Positions 16,154 through 25,125 of a stretch of DNA of 62,978 nucleotides are shown in pieces. Within the stretch, counting starts at the first letter, position 1. Every line of letters begins with the position of its first letter. Under the pieces are notes generated by a model, which saw only the letters and a list, made by a program, of their open reading frames with translations, had not been told where the DNA came from and made no database searches. A program made the translations under genes and the position numbers. This stretch comes from Bacillota bacterium (lineage in GTDB: Bacteria > Bacillota > Clostridia > Lachnospirales > Lachnospiraceae), in assembly GCA_023436225.1 (NCBI GenBank), contig JAEZKA010000030.1:1-62978 (forward strand). Direction: 5' to 3'.

Positions 16154-18725
16154 CTCCTTCTTGAAGTGGAAGTAATATACGGAATACTGCTCCGCCTTCC
16201 ACATGATTATAGGCTTCCATCTTACCTTGATGAGCCTTGATGATTGACATACAGATAGACAGACCGATTCCCATTCCCCTTGAGGAATCTGAGGTTCTTT
16301 TTCCATCCGGAATGTAGGAATTAAACAAATACGGAAAATCCTCCTCAGCAATGCCCTCTCCATTATCCATGACTTCAATTACAGCCATATCATCCTCTTG
16401 TTTTAAGGCGACATTAATCATGGTGTCTGATCCGGAATGCTTAATCGCATTTTCAATCAGGTTAATTATGACCTGTTCAATCAAGGTTCCATCCATTGGT
16501 ACCATCAACAGCTCCTCTGGAACAGAAACTGTAATCTTCTGCCTTGGGAATCGGCTACGGATCCGACTAATTGCTGCAGCAAGTATCTCTTCCGCAGCCT
16601 CCGGTGTTTTTGTCACATTTGCCGTGTCTTCATTAATTCTTGTAACGGATAGCAGATTCTCAACCATTCGAATCAACCACTGGCTGTCATCCTTAATATT
16701 GGTGATGAGCTTGTCCTGTGTCTGCTGATCAAGCATATCTCTATTTTCTAATATGGCAGAGCTCGCACCCAGTATTCCGGTTAGCGGAGTTCGAAGATCA
16801 TGGGAAATGGCACGTAATAGGTTGCTTCTCATCTTTTCCTTCTCGGTTTCAATTAAAATCTTTCTCTGTTCATCCGATAGATGCTGACGTTCCAATGCCA
16901 TTGCAACCAGAGATCCGATTCTTCTAAGAAACGCTCGATTGCTATGTCCCAGTAATTTAGCATTATAACAGGAAACTCCGATAACCCCAAGAACATTGCC
17001 CTGTGAAATCACCGGTATATAATAAGCACCTGCATCCATAAAAGTATCAGTACCTGCTCCAGCACGCTTTTGATTTTTGAATACCCAATGTGCAACCGAT
17101 CGTTCCTTCTCCGATTGCAATCGCTCATAGGTATTATCATCTTGTACGGAAACAACGGTACCAGCGCTACCTTGTATCGGATCTGATGTATATAATATAA
17201 CGGAACGACCTAAAAGTTTCGTGATATATTCACCGGTCAAACGGACAATATTTTCCAGCCCTCTTGTAACCAAAAGCTTTTTGTTAATCTCATATAATAC
17301 CTCAATTCTTTGCTCCCGTTCCTCTGCCAGCTCAGCTTCTGTCTTAATCCGATGAGTCATTGTACTTGTGATTAATGCAGTTATTAACATGGCAAAAAAA
17401 GTGATTGCATTTTCCTTCCTAAGAAACTGAAAGGCGTTATACGGTTCCATAAAGAAATAATTATGAAAAAATACCGATATAATTGATCCCGTAATTCCAT
17501 AGATATAACCAGAGGTTAACCTAGATATGAATAAAATGGCAAGGATGTAAAATAGAATAATATTCTGGTTACCGATATCAAAGGTTGACAATACCACGGA
17601 AAACAAAGTGGTTATGCTTAAAATTATAAGCATTTTCAAAGTATCGTTCACCGACAGTGATACTTTCTTATTATATAGATGCATTTGTAATCTGAGATAT
17701 TTTTTCTTACTCTCATTATCAGGGATAATATGAATTTCTACATCCTCTAACAGTGATATTAGTTTATCCTCAAAATCAAGCTCCAATAGACTTCCCAATA
17801 TTCTCTTCGTTCTACTCTTCCCTACAACAATATTGGTGATGCCCGACAGCTTCGCATAGCTAGCCACAGTCTCCGCAACATCCTTACCGTTTAGAGTGGC
17901 TATCTCTGCTCCAAGCTGATCTGCCAACTCCATGTTCGCCTGTAGGTTTTTCTTGGCATCCTGGCTAATTTTATTATTCTGTTCGGTTTCCACATAGATC
18001 ACGACCCAGGGAGCATGAAGGGCCTCCGCCATATGAGCGGTCCAACGGATACATTTGGCTGACGAGGGGGAGCTGCTAATACAAACCAATATTTTCGTAT
18101 TTGTTATCTTATCTGAAGCTGCTCTATTATTAAGGCTGATCCGATCGGCAGCTTTTCTCATAGCTATTTCACGTAATAGCTTCATGTTATCTTTGGTTAA
18201 TACCGAATCCTCCGTGCGACGAATTAATTCATCCGGCTCCATATCAATCAGCTTAACCTTATCCGCATGATCAAAGATATAATCAGGTACAGTATCCTTC
18301 ACAGGAACATGGGTTATTTTCTCCACTATGTCATTCAGACTCTCAATATTCCATACATCAACCGTGGTATAGACATCAATACCAGCATTCAGTAGCTCTT
18401 CAATATCCTGATATCGTTTCCTATTTCTAACACCGGGATAATTCGAGTGTGCCAGATCATCGACTATGATGAGCTTAGGTCTTCTATCTAAGGCAGCATC
18501 CAGATTAAATTCATAATATTCATCAGAATTATTTATTCTTATATAAGGAAGAATAGGGATTCCTTTCAGTAGTCCCATCGTAACTATGCTTGTATTCGGA
18601 CGAATAAAACCAATGATAACATCCGTACCGCTTTGGTATTGCACCTTGGCATCATCCAGCATGGCATAGGTTTTTCCTACACCTGCGGCGTAACCAAAGA
18701 AGATTTTAAGATGTCCTCTCTGCAT
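16149..18725 (-). CDS. kdpD: KdpD potassium/turgor sensor histidine kinase
   Basis: An 858-aa sensor. The N-terminal KdpD domain has the Walker-like FGYAAGVGKTYAM (about 9-21) and a second ATP-site segment IIVDDLAHSN. A universal-stress-like domain follows at about 200-340, then four closely spaced membrane helices (about 365-465), a GAF domain (about 480-620), and the kinase core with the phosphorylated His in AISHDLRTPLTG (near residue 645). The ATPase lobe has the N box in NLIENAIKHS and G boxes in DNGEGI and GMGIGLSI. This is the full-length KdpD architecture. A response-regulator remnant lies immediately upstream. Confidence 0.93.
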   Translation of the reverse strand: MQRGHLKIFFGYAAGVGKTYAMLDDAKVQYQSGTDVIIGFIRPNTSIVTMGLLKGIPILPYIRINNSDEYYEFNLDAALDRRPKLIIVDDLAHSNYPGVRNRKRYQDIEELLNAGIDVYTTVDVWNIESLNDIVEKITHVPVKDTVPDYIFDHADKVKLIDMEPDELIRRTEDSVLTKDNMKLLREIAMRKAADRISLNNRAASDKITNTKILVCISSSPSSAKCIRWTAHMAEALHAPWVVIYVETEQNNKISQDAKKNLQANMELADQLGAEIATLNGKDVAETVASYAKLSGITNIVVGKSRTKRILGSLLELDFEDKLISLLEDVEIHIIPDNESKKKYLRLQMHLYNKKVSLSVNDTLKMLIILSITTLFSVVLSTFDIGNQNIILFYILAILFISRLTSGYIYGITGSIISVFFHNYFFMEPYNAFQFLRKENAITFFAMLITALITSTMTHRIKTEAELAEEREQRIEVLYEINKKLLVTRGLENIVRLTGEYITKLLGRSVILYTSDPIQGSAGTVVSVQDDNTYERLQSEKERSVAHWVFKNQKRAGAGTDTFMDAGAYYIPVISQGNVLGVIGVSCYNAKLLGHSNRAFLRRIGSLVAMALERQHLSDEQRKILIETEKEKMRSNLLRAISHDLRTPLTGILGASSAILENRDMLDQQTQDKLITNIKDDSQWLIRMVENLLSVTRINEDTANVTKTPEAAEEILAAAISRIRSRFPRQKITVSVPEELLMVPMDGTLIEQVIINLIENAIKHSGSDTMINVALKQEDDMAVIEVMDNGEGIAEEDFPYLFNSYIPDGKRTSDSSRGMGIGLSICMSIIKAHQGKMEAYNHVEGGAVFRILLPLQEGE

Positions 18726-18743
18726 GAATATGGTTCCCCTTCC

Positions 18744-18858
18744 ACTAATTCATAAGATATTTCAAAGTGATTTGTGTTCTGTGCTCTAAACCGGTTCTCT
18801 CCGAATGGTACTGTTATGATTACAGACCGTATAAATGGTCATATATCTGGTTTCTCCG
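18744..18858 (-). pseudogene. Remnant of a LuxR/NarL-type response regulator C-terminus
   Basis: On the minus strand this stretch is clearly similar to the last about 115 bp of the response-regulator gene at 20907. The final codons read GLEHRTQITLKYLMN then a stop, against GLEHRTQIAIKYLKN in the intact gene. Further upstream a different frame gives VCNHNSTI against VRNHISTI, so at least one frameshift separates the parts. No start or receiver domain remains. It is either the leftover of a deleted gene or a partial duplication of the 20.9-kb gene's 3' end. Confidence 0.8.
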
Positions 18859-19122
18859 TATTTTCTTAACTATTCTTATTGTACATTACTGCCAATAAAA
18901 ATCAATCATTAAATATGTTGAATCAAAAGACTCGTTCTCCTTTGCAAAAAAGCACTAACCAAAGAATAGGCTCTGTTGCAATGGATTGCTTCCATTGATT
19001 GTCACCGACATTTATGGTCATGAAATGACAATTATGTTAGTATTTAAATATACTTAGCAAAAAGGAACAGTATTTTTGTATATAACTGATTTAATCAATT
19101 TTTACAATTTCTAACATTGTAC
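18859..19122. other. Intergenic upstream of the TetR gene
   Basis: AT-rich spacer. It holds a CAATGGA/TCCATTG hairpin near 18978-18996 and a TGTCA...TGACA pairing near 19000-19030. No gene seen. Confidence 0.45.
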
Positions 19123-19151
19123 TTGACATGTGAACAAATGTTAACTAAAAT
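19123..19151 (+). promoter_or_regulatory. Promoter of the TetR/hydrolase operon
   Basis: TTGACA (19123-19128), 17 bp, TAAAAT (19146-19151), about 33 bp before the TetR start codon. Confidence 0.85.
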
Positions 19152-19170
19152 AAGGATAACATTTGTTCAC
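19130..19170. promoter_or_regulatory. TetR-family operator, 14-bp perfect arms
   Basis: GTGAACAAATGTTA (19130-19143) is mirrored by TAACATTTGTTCAC (19157-19170), with 13 bp between. The arms cover the spacer of the promoter and the initiation region, so binding would block RNA polymerase. The adjacent TetR gene is the obvious ligand-responsive repressor. Confidence 0.8.
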
Positions 19171-19183
19171 TAAAGGAGAGACT

Positions 19184-19801
19184 ATGAATACTAAGGAACG
19201 AATATTATATATTTCTTTGGAGTTGTTTGCACAGAAAGGTTTTTCAGGAGTATCTGTAAGAGATATTGCAAGTAAAGTAGGAGTACGTGAAAGCGCGCTA
19301 TATAAGCATTTCAAAAATAAACAAGCCATTTTAGATAGTATTATGGTAGTAATGAAAGCGCGAATCGAATCGGTTTATCAAGAAAATGAGGTTCCAGAGG
19401 TAATTACAGAAGACGTCTCACAGGCATATAAGGAATTATCGCTTGAAAAATTGTGTGAAATATCATGGAATCTTTTTTCTCTTTTTACCACGGATCCGGT
19501 GGTATCTAATTTTAGAAGATTGTTAATGAGAGAGCAGTTTTGTAATGAGCAGGCAGCCAAGCAATATGGGGAATCATATTTGCTCGGGGTAGTCCATAAA
19601 CAGGGAAAAACTTTTGCAAAGTTGGTTGAAGGTAAATTATTTAAGGAAGAAGATCCGGAAATAATTGCGCTTCAATTTTACGGTCCTATTCTTTTACTAT
19701 TTCAACAATATGACTGCAAACCGGAGAATGAAGATCAGATAAAGGATTATTTAATTAAACATATAAAAACATTTGGGGAGAATTATAGAAGAAAGGTATG
19801 A
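19184..19801 (+). CDS. TetR/AcrR-family transcriptional repressor
   Basis: A 205-aa regulator. The N-terminal helix-turn-helix is typical: TKERILYISLELFAQKGF, then VSVRDIASKVGVRESALYKHF (about 22-42). The C-terminal ligand domain is variable and gives no clue to the inducer. The ATG at 19184 follows AAAGGAGAG; the frame reported from 19163 would start inside the operator. It probably represses its own promoter through the palindrome at 19130-19170 and thereby the hydrolase gene that follows after 4 bp. Confidence 0.92.
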   Translation: MNTKERILYISLELFAQKGFSGVSVRDIASKVGVRESALYKHFKNKQAILDSIMVVMKARIESVYQENEVPEVITEDVSQAYKELSLEKLCEISWNLFSLFTTDPVVSNFRRLLMREQFCNEQAAKQYGESYLLGVVHKQGKTFAKLVEGKLFKEEDPEIIALQFYGPILLLFQQYDCKPENEDQIKDYLIKHIKTFGENYRRKV

Positions 19802-19805
19802 TAAT

Positions 19806-20711
19806 TTGAGAAAAAAGGAAAAAGTCATGATAATAGTTGTTGTAATTTTATTAGTATTAATAGTCGCGATTGCAATAAAATTTAATATAGCATTAGAAAA
19901 AGCGACAGAACGATTTGATACATACCAAAAAAAAGCAGGATCAATTGAAACGTCATATGGGAAAATAACCTTTATTGATGAAGGAGAAGGCGAAGTCATA
20001 CTGAGCTGTCATGGAATCTACGGGGGATACGATCAGGCCTATGATACACTTTCTGAAAAAACAGAGTATTATCGTGTAATCGCTCCTTCTCGATTTGGAT
20101 ATCCGGGGAGTGATATTCCTGAGAATCCGAGTGTAGATAATCAAGTAGAAGCCTTTGTAGAACTATTAAACTCATTGGATATTGATAAAGTCTATGTGCT
20201 TGGTACGTCTGCCGGAGGAGTAACTGCGATTAAATTTGCGCTTTTACATCCAGAACGTACTAAGGGATTGATATTATACTGCTCAGGTTATCCGGCAATT
20301 GAAAAGCCAGACAAAGAAGCTACTTATGTTGGACCACCTTCTGCAATCTGTTATGATTTTCCAATGTGGTTTTTTAGTCCGCTATTTGAACCACTTATGG
20401 GAATGGATCGTGAGACGATTGGATTAATTATGCCATTAACTGAAAGGCATGACGGAATTATTTTAGATGCGAAAATAGCTAATACAGATATGGATAATCA
20501 TTATGAGGAATATGATATGAGCAAATTGAGTGTTCCAGTATTAATCATGCATGCAGAAGATGATAAATTAGCGGATTATAATAAAGCTGACTTATGGTCA
20601 GAGAAAATACCTAATTGTACTTTAGTATCATTCAAAACAGGTGGACATCTAATGACAGGAAATTCAGAGAAAATAAATGAAGCATTTAATAGTTTTATTC
20701 ATGAAGATTAA
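19806..20711 (+). CDS. Membrane-anchored alpha/beta hydrolase
   Basis: About 301 aa. The start is TTG at 19806, 8 bases after GAAAGG, giving a basic LRKKEK head before the hydrophobic segment MIIVVVILLVLIVAIAI. An ATG at 19827 (294 aa) is the alternative. The anchored enzyme shows the oxyanion HG in SCHGIYGG, the nucleophile elbow GTSAGG (Ser near residue 140), an acid in MHAEDD and the catalytic His in GGHLM near the end: a complete Ser-Asp-His triad. The substrate is unknown. It shares the TetR promoter, so it may act on the compound the repressor senses. Confidence 0.85.
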   Translation: MRKKEKVMIIVVVILLVLIVAIAIKFNIALEKATERFDTYQKKAGSIETSYGKITFIDEGEGEVILSCHGIYGGYDQAYDTLSEKTEYYRVIAPSRFGYPGSDIPENPSVDNQVEAFVELLNSLDIDKVYVLGTSAGGVTAIKFALLHPERTKGLILYCSGYPAIEKPDKEATYVGPPSAICYDFPMWFFSPLFEPLMGMDRETIGLIMPLTERHDGIILDAKIANTDMDNHYEEYDMSKLSVPVLIMHAEDDKLADYNKADLWSEKIPNCTLVSFKTGGHLMTGNSEKINEAFNSFIHED

Positions 20712-20767
20712 TCAGTGACAATTTTAGTAAAGATTATGAGTAAAATATATAACAACAACTGTATTGT

Positions 20768-20806
20768 AAAAAAAGCAGACTAGCAAATTTAGTAGTCTGT
20801 TTTTTA
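20768..20806. terminator. Bidirectional terminator
   Basis: AAAAAAGCAGACT pairs with AGTCTGTTTTTT around a 12-nt loop, between the convergent hydrolase and response-regulator genes. Confidence 0.8.
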
Positions 20807-20906
20807 TTGCCTGAAGGGAGTTGAAATTAATGGCTACGAGTCATCTCATATCCAAATGTGATCTTATGATAGCCACTACTCTGTATAAATGAGGTATCTC
20901 TTTCCC

Positions 20907-21530
20907 TTAATTCTTAAGGTATTTAATAGCGATTTGTGTTCTATGCTCTAAACCTGTTTTCTCCAGAATGGTACTGATATGATTACGAACCGTACCATTG
21001 GTCAGAAATAAGGTCTCGCCAATTTCCTTATTGGATAGCCCTTCCGAAATCAGCTTAACGATTTCCATTTCTCTCGGGGAAAGGAGCAGCTCAAATAAAT
21101 TACTGCCGGATTGACCACTCGATACTCTCCCCCGGATGAATTCCAGAATATCTGGCTGTAATACTGTTCCACCCGTATGTATTACTCGAATTGCGGATAG
21201 TATTCGTTCTGCCGGGCTATTCTTAAGAATATAGCCGTTAATTCCTGCCTGAAGTGCCCGCAAAATCAAATCCGGTTCATCAAAGGTTGTCAACAATAAG
21301 GGCACCGACAGCTTCTCAAAAATAATATGCTTAGCTGCTTCGATTCCATCCATAATCGGCATACGAATGTCCAGCATAACTACGTCAGGCTTTTGCTCCT
21401 TACATAACTGATATGCCTCTTCTCCGTTCACTGCAGCCCCCAGGAATTCCAGATCCTGTTGCGTCTCAATAATCATCTTAAGTCCTTCGCGAATAATGGC
21501 ATCATCATCGGCTATTAATACTCTGATCAT
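20907..21530 (-). CDS. NarL/LuxR-type response regulator of the ABC-TCS operon
   Basis: A 207-aa regulator. The receiver has DDD at residues 8-10, the phospho-acceptor Asp in VVMLDIRMP (about 54) and LLTTFDEPDLI. The LuxR helix-turn-helix is at about 145-205 (LSPREMEIVKLISEGLSNKEI). It follows the HK gene in the same direction. In position and type it matches LnrK/YvfU-like regulators that switch on the neighbouring ABC-2 exporter when the kinase senses a membrane-active compound. Its 3' end has a decayed duplicate at 18744-18858. Confidence 0.9.
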   Translation of the reverse strand: MIRVLIADDDAIIREGLKMIIETQQDLEFLGAAVNGEEAYQLCKEQKPDVVMLDIRMPIMDGIEAAKHIIFEKLSVPLLLTTFDEPDLILRALQAGINGYILKNSPAERILSAIRVIHTGGTVLQPDILEFIRGRVSSGQSGSNLFELLLSPREMEIVKLISEGLSNKEIGETLFLTNGTVRNHISTILEKTGLEHRTQIAIKYLKN

Positions 21531-21617
21531 CTATTCCACCCCATATACTTTCTATGCTATCCCTTTCTTTACTATCCATTTCTTAGCTACCTTTTTCTAC
21601 ATCACTGTTTCTGGTAA

Positions 21618-22730
21618 TCAATATGTAAAAATATTCGTCACAGAGAACCCTCGTTCTCCTTTATGAAAGAAGCATTTCCCTTTCGCTCCAATCGTCCGCT
21701 CTTCGATTGCCTCCAGTCCCAGGCCTTTCTCAAAGCTCTCCACAGAGCTTCCGTTGTCCTTATACTCCACTTTGATGATCTTCTTATACACATCAATGGA
21801 AAGGATAAATTCTGTTGCATTCGAATGCTTCAATAAATTCGTCAGACATTCCTTGGTATTGTCGTGTACACAGGACCATATCTGAAGGTTGATGGCATCA
21901 AGATTCCCAGAGGTACTAAGTTTTACATTCTTATTATAAGTGACCTTAAATTCTTCCAGCATGGCGCTGATATCATTCAATCCTATGAGATAACGTTCCA
22001 CCCTCTCTTCACGGAGTGCGGTACGGATCTCATCAACGCCTCCCCGTAGATTAACCACTGCCTTTTGAACGCTCTGTGATGCTTTTTGCGGATTATCTTT
22101 CATCATCAGCAAGGCTGCTTCCAGCATAATGATGCTTCCCGAGATACCATGACCCACCTGATCATGGATACGAGCCGCAATTCGATTCCGTTCCTCCACA
22201 GAAGCATTATATTTTAATGTCTTATGAAGACTTCTCATATCCATTATTTTTTTGTTCTGCTCTATAATCTGCTCCTGCTGTCTGTCACTTTTCTCGATAA
22301 GTATAGTAAGCTTATTAATAATAGAACGACAAAACAAAAGCATGGAGACAAGTATTAAGGTGATCAGTGATGAAGTCATGTTAGGGGGAAATATGAAAAA
22401 GGATAGTAGTAGGATGACCACTGTAATGTAATAGAACATCCTGGTATCCAGCGTGATATCCAGTAAGTGAATCAGTAGTACGATAAATAGCGGAAATAGT
22501 CGATCTACTCCTAAAGCAACGCAGGCAATAATACATAAAGTACATGTAATTCTCAGCAGCTTCGTGTGATAGCGAAAACGAGCCAGCAGCAGCTCTAGAA
22601 CGAAAATGCATGCAAAGCTAAGAGTCGATATCACATTTGCCGTGATATCGACCTTAGCAGAATAAAACAGTAATACTGATGTAATTGCTGCCACTATTTT
22701 TAGCAGAAAATAGAGGAAAGGCTTATCCAT
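21618..22730 (-). CDS. LiaS/DesK-type sensor histidine kinase
   Basis: A 370-aa kinase. Five or six membrane helices occupy about 1-140 with almost no extracytoplasmic loop, so it is an intramembrane-sensing type. A short coiled coil follows, then a HisKA_3 segment with the phosphorylated His in ARIHDQVGHGISGS (near 190), and a HATPase lobe with LTNLLKHSNATE and GLGLEAIEERT. It starts 12 bp after the second permease gene and precedes its response regulator. HisKA_3 kinases of this layout pair with LuxR-type regulators. Confidence 0.88.
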   Translation of the reverse strand: MDKPFLYFLLKIVAAITSVLLFYSAKVDITANVISTLSFACIFVLELLLARFRYHTKLLRITCTLCIIACVALGVDRLFPLFIVLLIHLLDITLDTRMFYYITVVILLLSFFIFPPNMTSSLITLILVSMLLFCRSIINKLTILIEKSDRQQEQIIEQNKKIMDMRSLHKTLKYNASVEERNRIAARIHDQVGHGISGSIIMLEAALLMMKDNPQKASQSVQKAVVNLRGGVDEIRTALREERVERYLIGLNDISAMLEEFKVTYNKNVKLSTSGNLDAINLQIWSCVHDNTKECLTNLLKHSNATEFILSIDVYKKIIKVEYKDNGSSVESFEKGLGLEAIEERTIGAKGKCFFHKGERGFSVTNIFTY

Positions 22731-22741
22731 AACCGTACCGC

Positions 22742-23887
22742 CTAGTTATTTTTATATTGTTGTGAGAACAATACTGCCCCGATTAAAAAGGACAATACAA
22801 TAAATAATGATAGAATAATAACATTGGGATAGATATTAGCCAACGGGTCTGCCTGTAATCGGCGAAAGGCATCCATGAACCAATATTGGGGTAATACTCT
22901 AGCCATCTTCTGCATGAAATCCGGTGCCATATCCAGAGTAAAGTATGCACCGCCCAAAATACATCCGATGGATGAAAAACCGATGATAATCGCAGTAACC
23001 GCATTCTTTGATTTGGTGGCCAGCGCTATCAGTAGGGAAAAGCAGACCGTGAATAAGGAGAACAACATTAGCATGAAAAATACGGTTCCCAGTGGTACTC
23101 CGGTCTTAATATCTGCTAGGTAGATAAACCATACAAATAACCCCACCGTAATGATGGACAAAACCATCCCAAAGACACCGGAGCCGATGATATATTGAAC
23201 CGGTTTGACCGGAGTCACCTGAATACGATTGAAGACTCCAGTTATTTTATCCTCTACGACCATAAACGCCAATATGATACTGATCGTGAAAATAAACATC
23301 AGGAAAAAGCCAACCGAATTAATAAACCCACTTTCACCAAATATTTTTTCTGGATCTACCTTAGCAGCCGCCGTCTGAGTTAGGGGTATTTCTTGTATAA
23401 GATACTCCGTCAGAAGCCGGTCAAAGCTTTCCTGATTCCCTTCCGAGCCGGCAGCCAGTACCTGGATACTGCTTAGGTAGCTGTTAATATACGCCTCTAC
23501 AAAGGCTGCATTTTCATAATCCTCTAGAGAAGTAATAATAACCTCAGGTCGATCTCCTTCTAACATAAGCTTCTTAAAATTCTCCGGTATCTCTATTATA
23601 ACGGAAATATCCTTATCCAGCAACTCTGTCGTGAGTTTATCATAGGTGGTATTTTCCATCAGTTGATATCCCAGCTCATCAGTCATATATCTCTTGAAAT
23701 CCTCAGATAAAGTACTGACATCATAATCAATTACCCCTACCTTAATCTTAGCTAATGTAGCATCTGAAACTATATTTCCCATGGTATATAAGAGCATCGA
23801 AAGCACTGCTGCCGCAAATACGGACAGGACAACTGCATAATAATACCTTTTTATATTCAATTTTATTAGATTCAATATATTTTTCAT
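22742..23887 (-). CDS. ABC-2 permease (NatB/LnrN-like)
   Basis: A 381-aa permease of the ABC2_membrane_3 type: a first helix at about 15-40, a large external domain of some 140 residues, then five helices from about 190 (VGFFLMFIFTISIILAFMVVEDKITGVFNRIQ). The ATG at 23887 overlaps the stop of the upstream permease (ATGA) and has GGAGGAGG, so the longer frame is rejected. The VEDKITGVFNRIQVTPV loop is the coupling helix typical of these exporters. Confidence 0.87.
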   Translation of the reverse strand: MKNILNLIKLNIKRYYYAVVLSVFAAAVLSMLLYTMGNIVSDATLAKIKVGVIDYDVSTLSEDFKRYMTDELGYQLMENTTYDKLTTELLDKDISVIIEIPENFKKLMLEGDRPEVIITSLEDYENAAFVEAYINSYLSSIQVLAAGSEGNQESFDRLLTEYLIQEIPLTQTAAAKVDPEKIFGESGFINSVGFFLMFIFTISIILAFMVVEDKITGVFNRIQVTPVKPVQYIIGSGVFGMVLSIITVGLFVWFIYLADIKTGVPLGTVFFMLMLFSLFTVCFSLLIALATKSKNAVTAIIIGFSSIGCILGGAYFTLDMAPDFMQKMARVLPQYWFMDAFRRLQADPLANIYPNVIILSLFIVLSFLIGAVLFSQQYKNN

Positions 23888-24990
23888 CGTTCCTCCTCCT
23901 TTCTGTAGAATAGATACGCTCCGACCGCCAAAGCAGCGATTGTAGTCAGGATACATCCCAGTATCACCTTGTTAGCCAGCTCGTAGCGGCTAAAAATTGC
24001 CACATCGAAGGCTGCCTGTTGAAAGATATAATTCGGCATTATATTGGTAAAGCCTTTGATATCCACCTCCTTAGAATAGGTTCCGCCTACGAACAGCATA
24101 ATCCAAAGGACAGGCATAATAAGGACTATGGGTGATATCTTAACGAGAAGTCCTATGATTGCCCCAATTGAAACCATACAGAAGGTTATTACAAAAAACA
24201 GTAGGAACAGGTAAATATTACTCATAGGTGTAGCACCATAGCTGGCTTTGAATACCACCATACTGATTATCATGATAATCGCTATCTGCAAAATTGTCTG
24301 TGGCACCATTCCACATACCTTCTGCAAGAACATAGAAATTCTGTTCTGTGGTGCGATGATCATACGGTTAATGGTCTTGTTCTGCCGTTCTCCTAGAAAG
24401 GCATTGGCTCCTACCAGCATACTCATAAATGAAATCATAACCACCATCGAAACCGCATAAAAATCGATCATAGTACGCTCCACACCAAGATCCTTCTCAA
24501 CTGTATAATCGATGTTCTCAGCCTTAAACCCTGCAAGGATTACTGGCGATGTGTTATATACCGCGGCAAAAGTCTTATTGTTTTGAATAAATCCATTTAA
24601 TATAGCCTGTACTGTTCTGTTTTTTACTCGATCCGACCCTTCATAAACCTGTATATTCAGAGGATCACCGCTAAATCTTACGACCGCGGTAATATCATCC
24701 ACTCCTGCTGCCTCTTTTGCTTTCTCAAAATCCTCAGTCTGGCGAAAGTGAACGGTACCCTCCTGATTCATTGCCGTGATAAAACCTTCGATTGTCGCTA
24801 CCTGATATGGATCCTGTGTATCTATCTGATACTCAATTTGAATCTTACCGATGGCACTCTCTGCAATATCTGACTCATTCAGCAGATTCCCCAACAAGAA
24901 TACCAATGAAACCGGAAATAGGATAAAGAAGAACAGATAGGATTTTTCTCTGATAAACTCCTTTGTCTCTTTTATAATAATATTAAACAT
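23884..24990 (-). CDS. ABC-2 permease (LnrM-like)
   Basis: A 368-aa permease of the same type as its downstream partner: an N-terminal helix (about 20-42), an external domain (about 45-170), then helices with the coupling segment GERQNKTINRMIIAPQNRI. The start at 24990 is set by GGAGGG. Two non-identical permeases with one ATPase match the LnrLMN organisation. About 133 bp separate it from the ATPase gene, filled by hairpin element A2. Confidence 0.87.
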   Translation of the reverse strand: MFNIIIKETKEFIREKSYLFFFILFPVSLVFLLGNLLNESDIAESAIGKIQIEYQIDTQDPYQVATIEGFITAMNQEGTVHFRQTEDFEKAKEAAGVDDITAVVRFSGDPLNIQVYEGSDRVKNRTVQAILNGFIQNNKTFAAVYNTSPVILAGFKAENIDYTVEKDLGVERTMIDFYAVSMVVMISFMSMLVGANAFLGERQNKTINRMIIAPQNRISMFLQKVCGMVPQTILQIAIIMIISMVVFKASYGATPMSNIYLFLLFFVITFCMVSIGAIIGLLVKISPIVLIMPVLWIMLFVGGTYSKEVDIKGFTNIMPNYIFQQAAFDVAIFSRYELANKVILGCILTTIAALAVGAYLFYRKEEER

Positions 24991-25015
24991 AATATCCCTC
25001 CACCTGATATACATA

Positions 25016-25125
25016 CTGCATCTTCGATGCAGTTCATAGCACGGAAGAACAAGGAGTTTGCGCGGGTGGGCAAACTTCGCGGCTTCTTCCTGTGTGAATT
25101 ATGCTTTTCAATAATTCACACTATT
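25016..25125 (-). repeat. Dispersed hairpin element, copy A2
   Basis: Minus strand: starts TAGTGTGAA at the end of the ATPase gene, forms a GTGTGAA/TTCACAC-type hairpin, then GGAAGAAG, GCGAAG, GCAAACTCCTTG and GATGCAG, the same series as copy A1 at 16051-16153. Here it fills the space between two genes of one operon. Confidence 0.65.

Noticed and set aside
16001..16378. 125-aa minus-strand ORF over the end of kdpD
   Set aside because: It is in another frame of kdpD and of repeat A1; composition and lack of homology mark it as a shadow.
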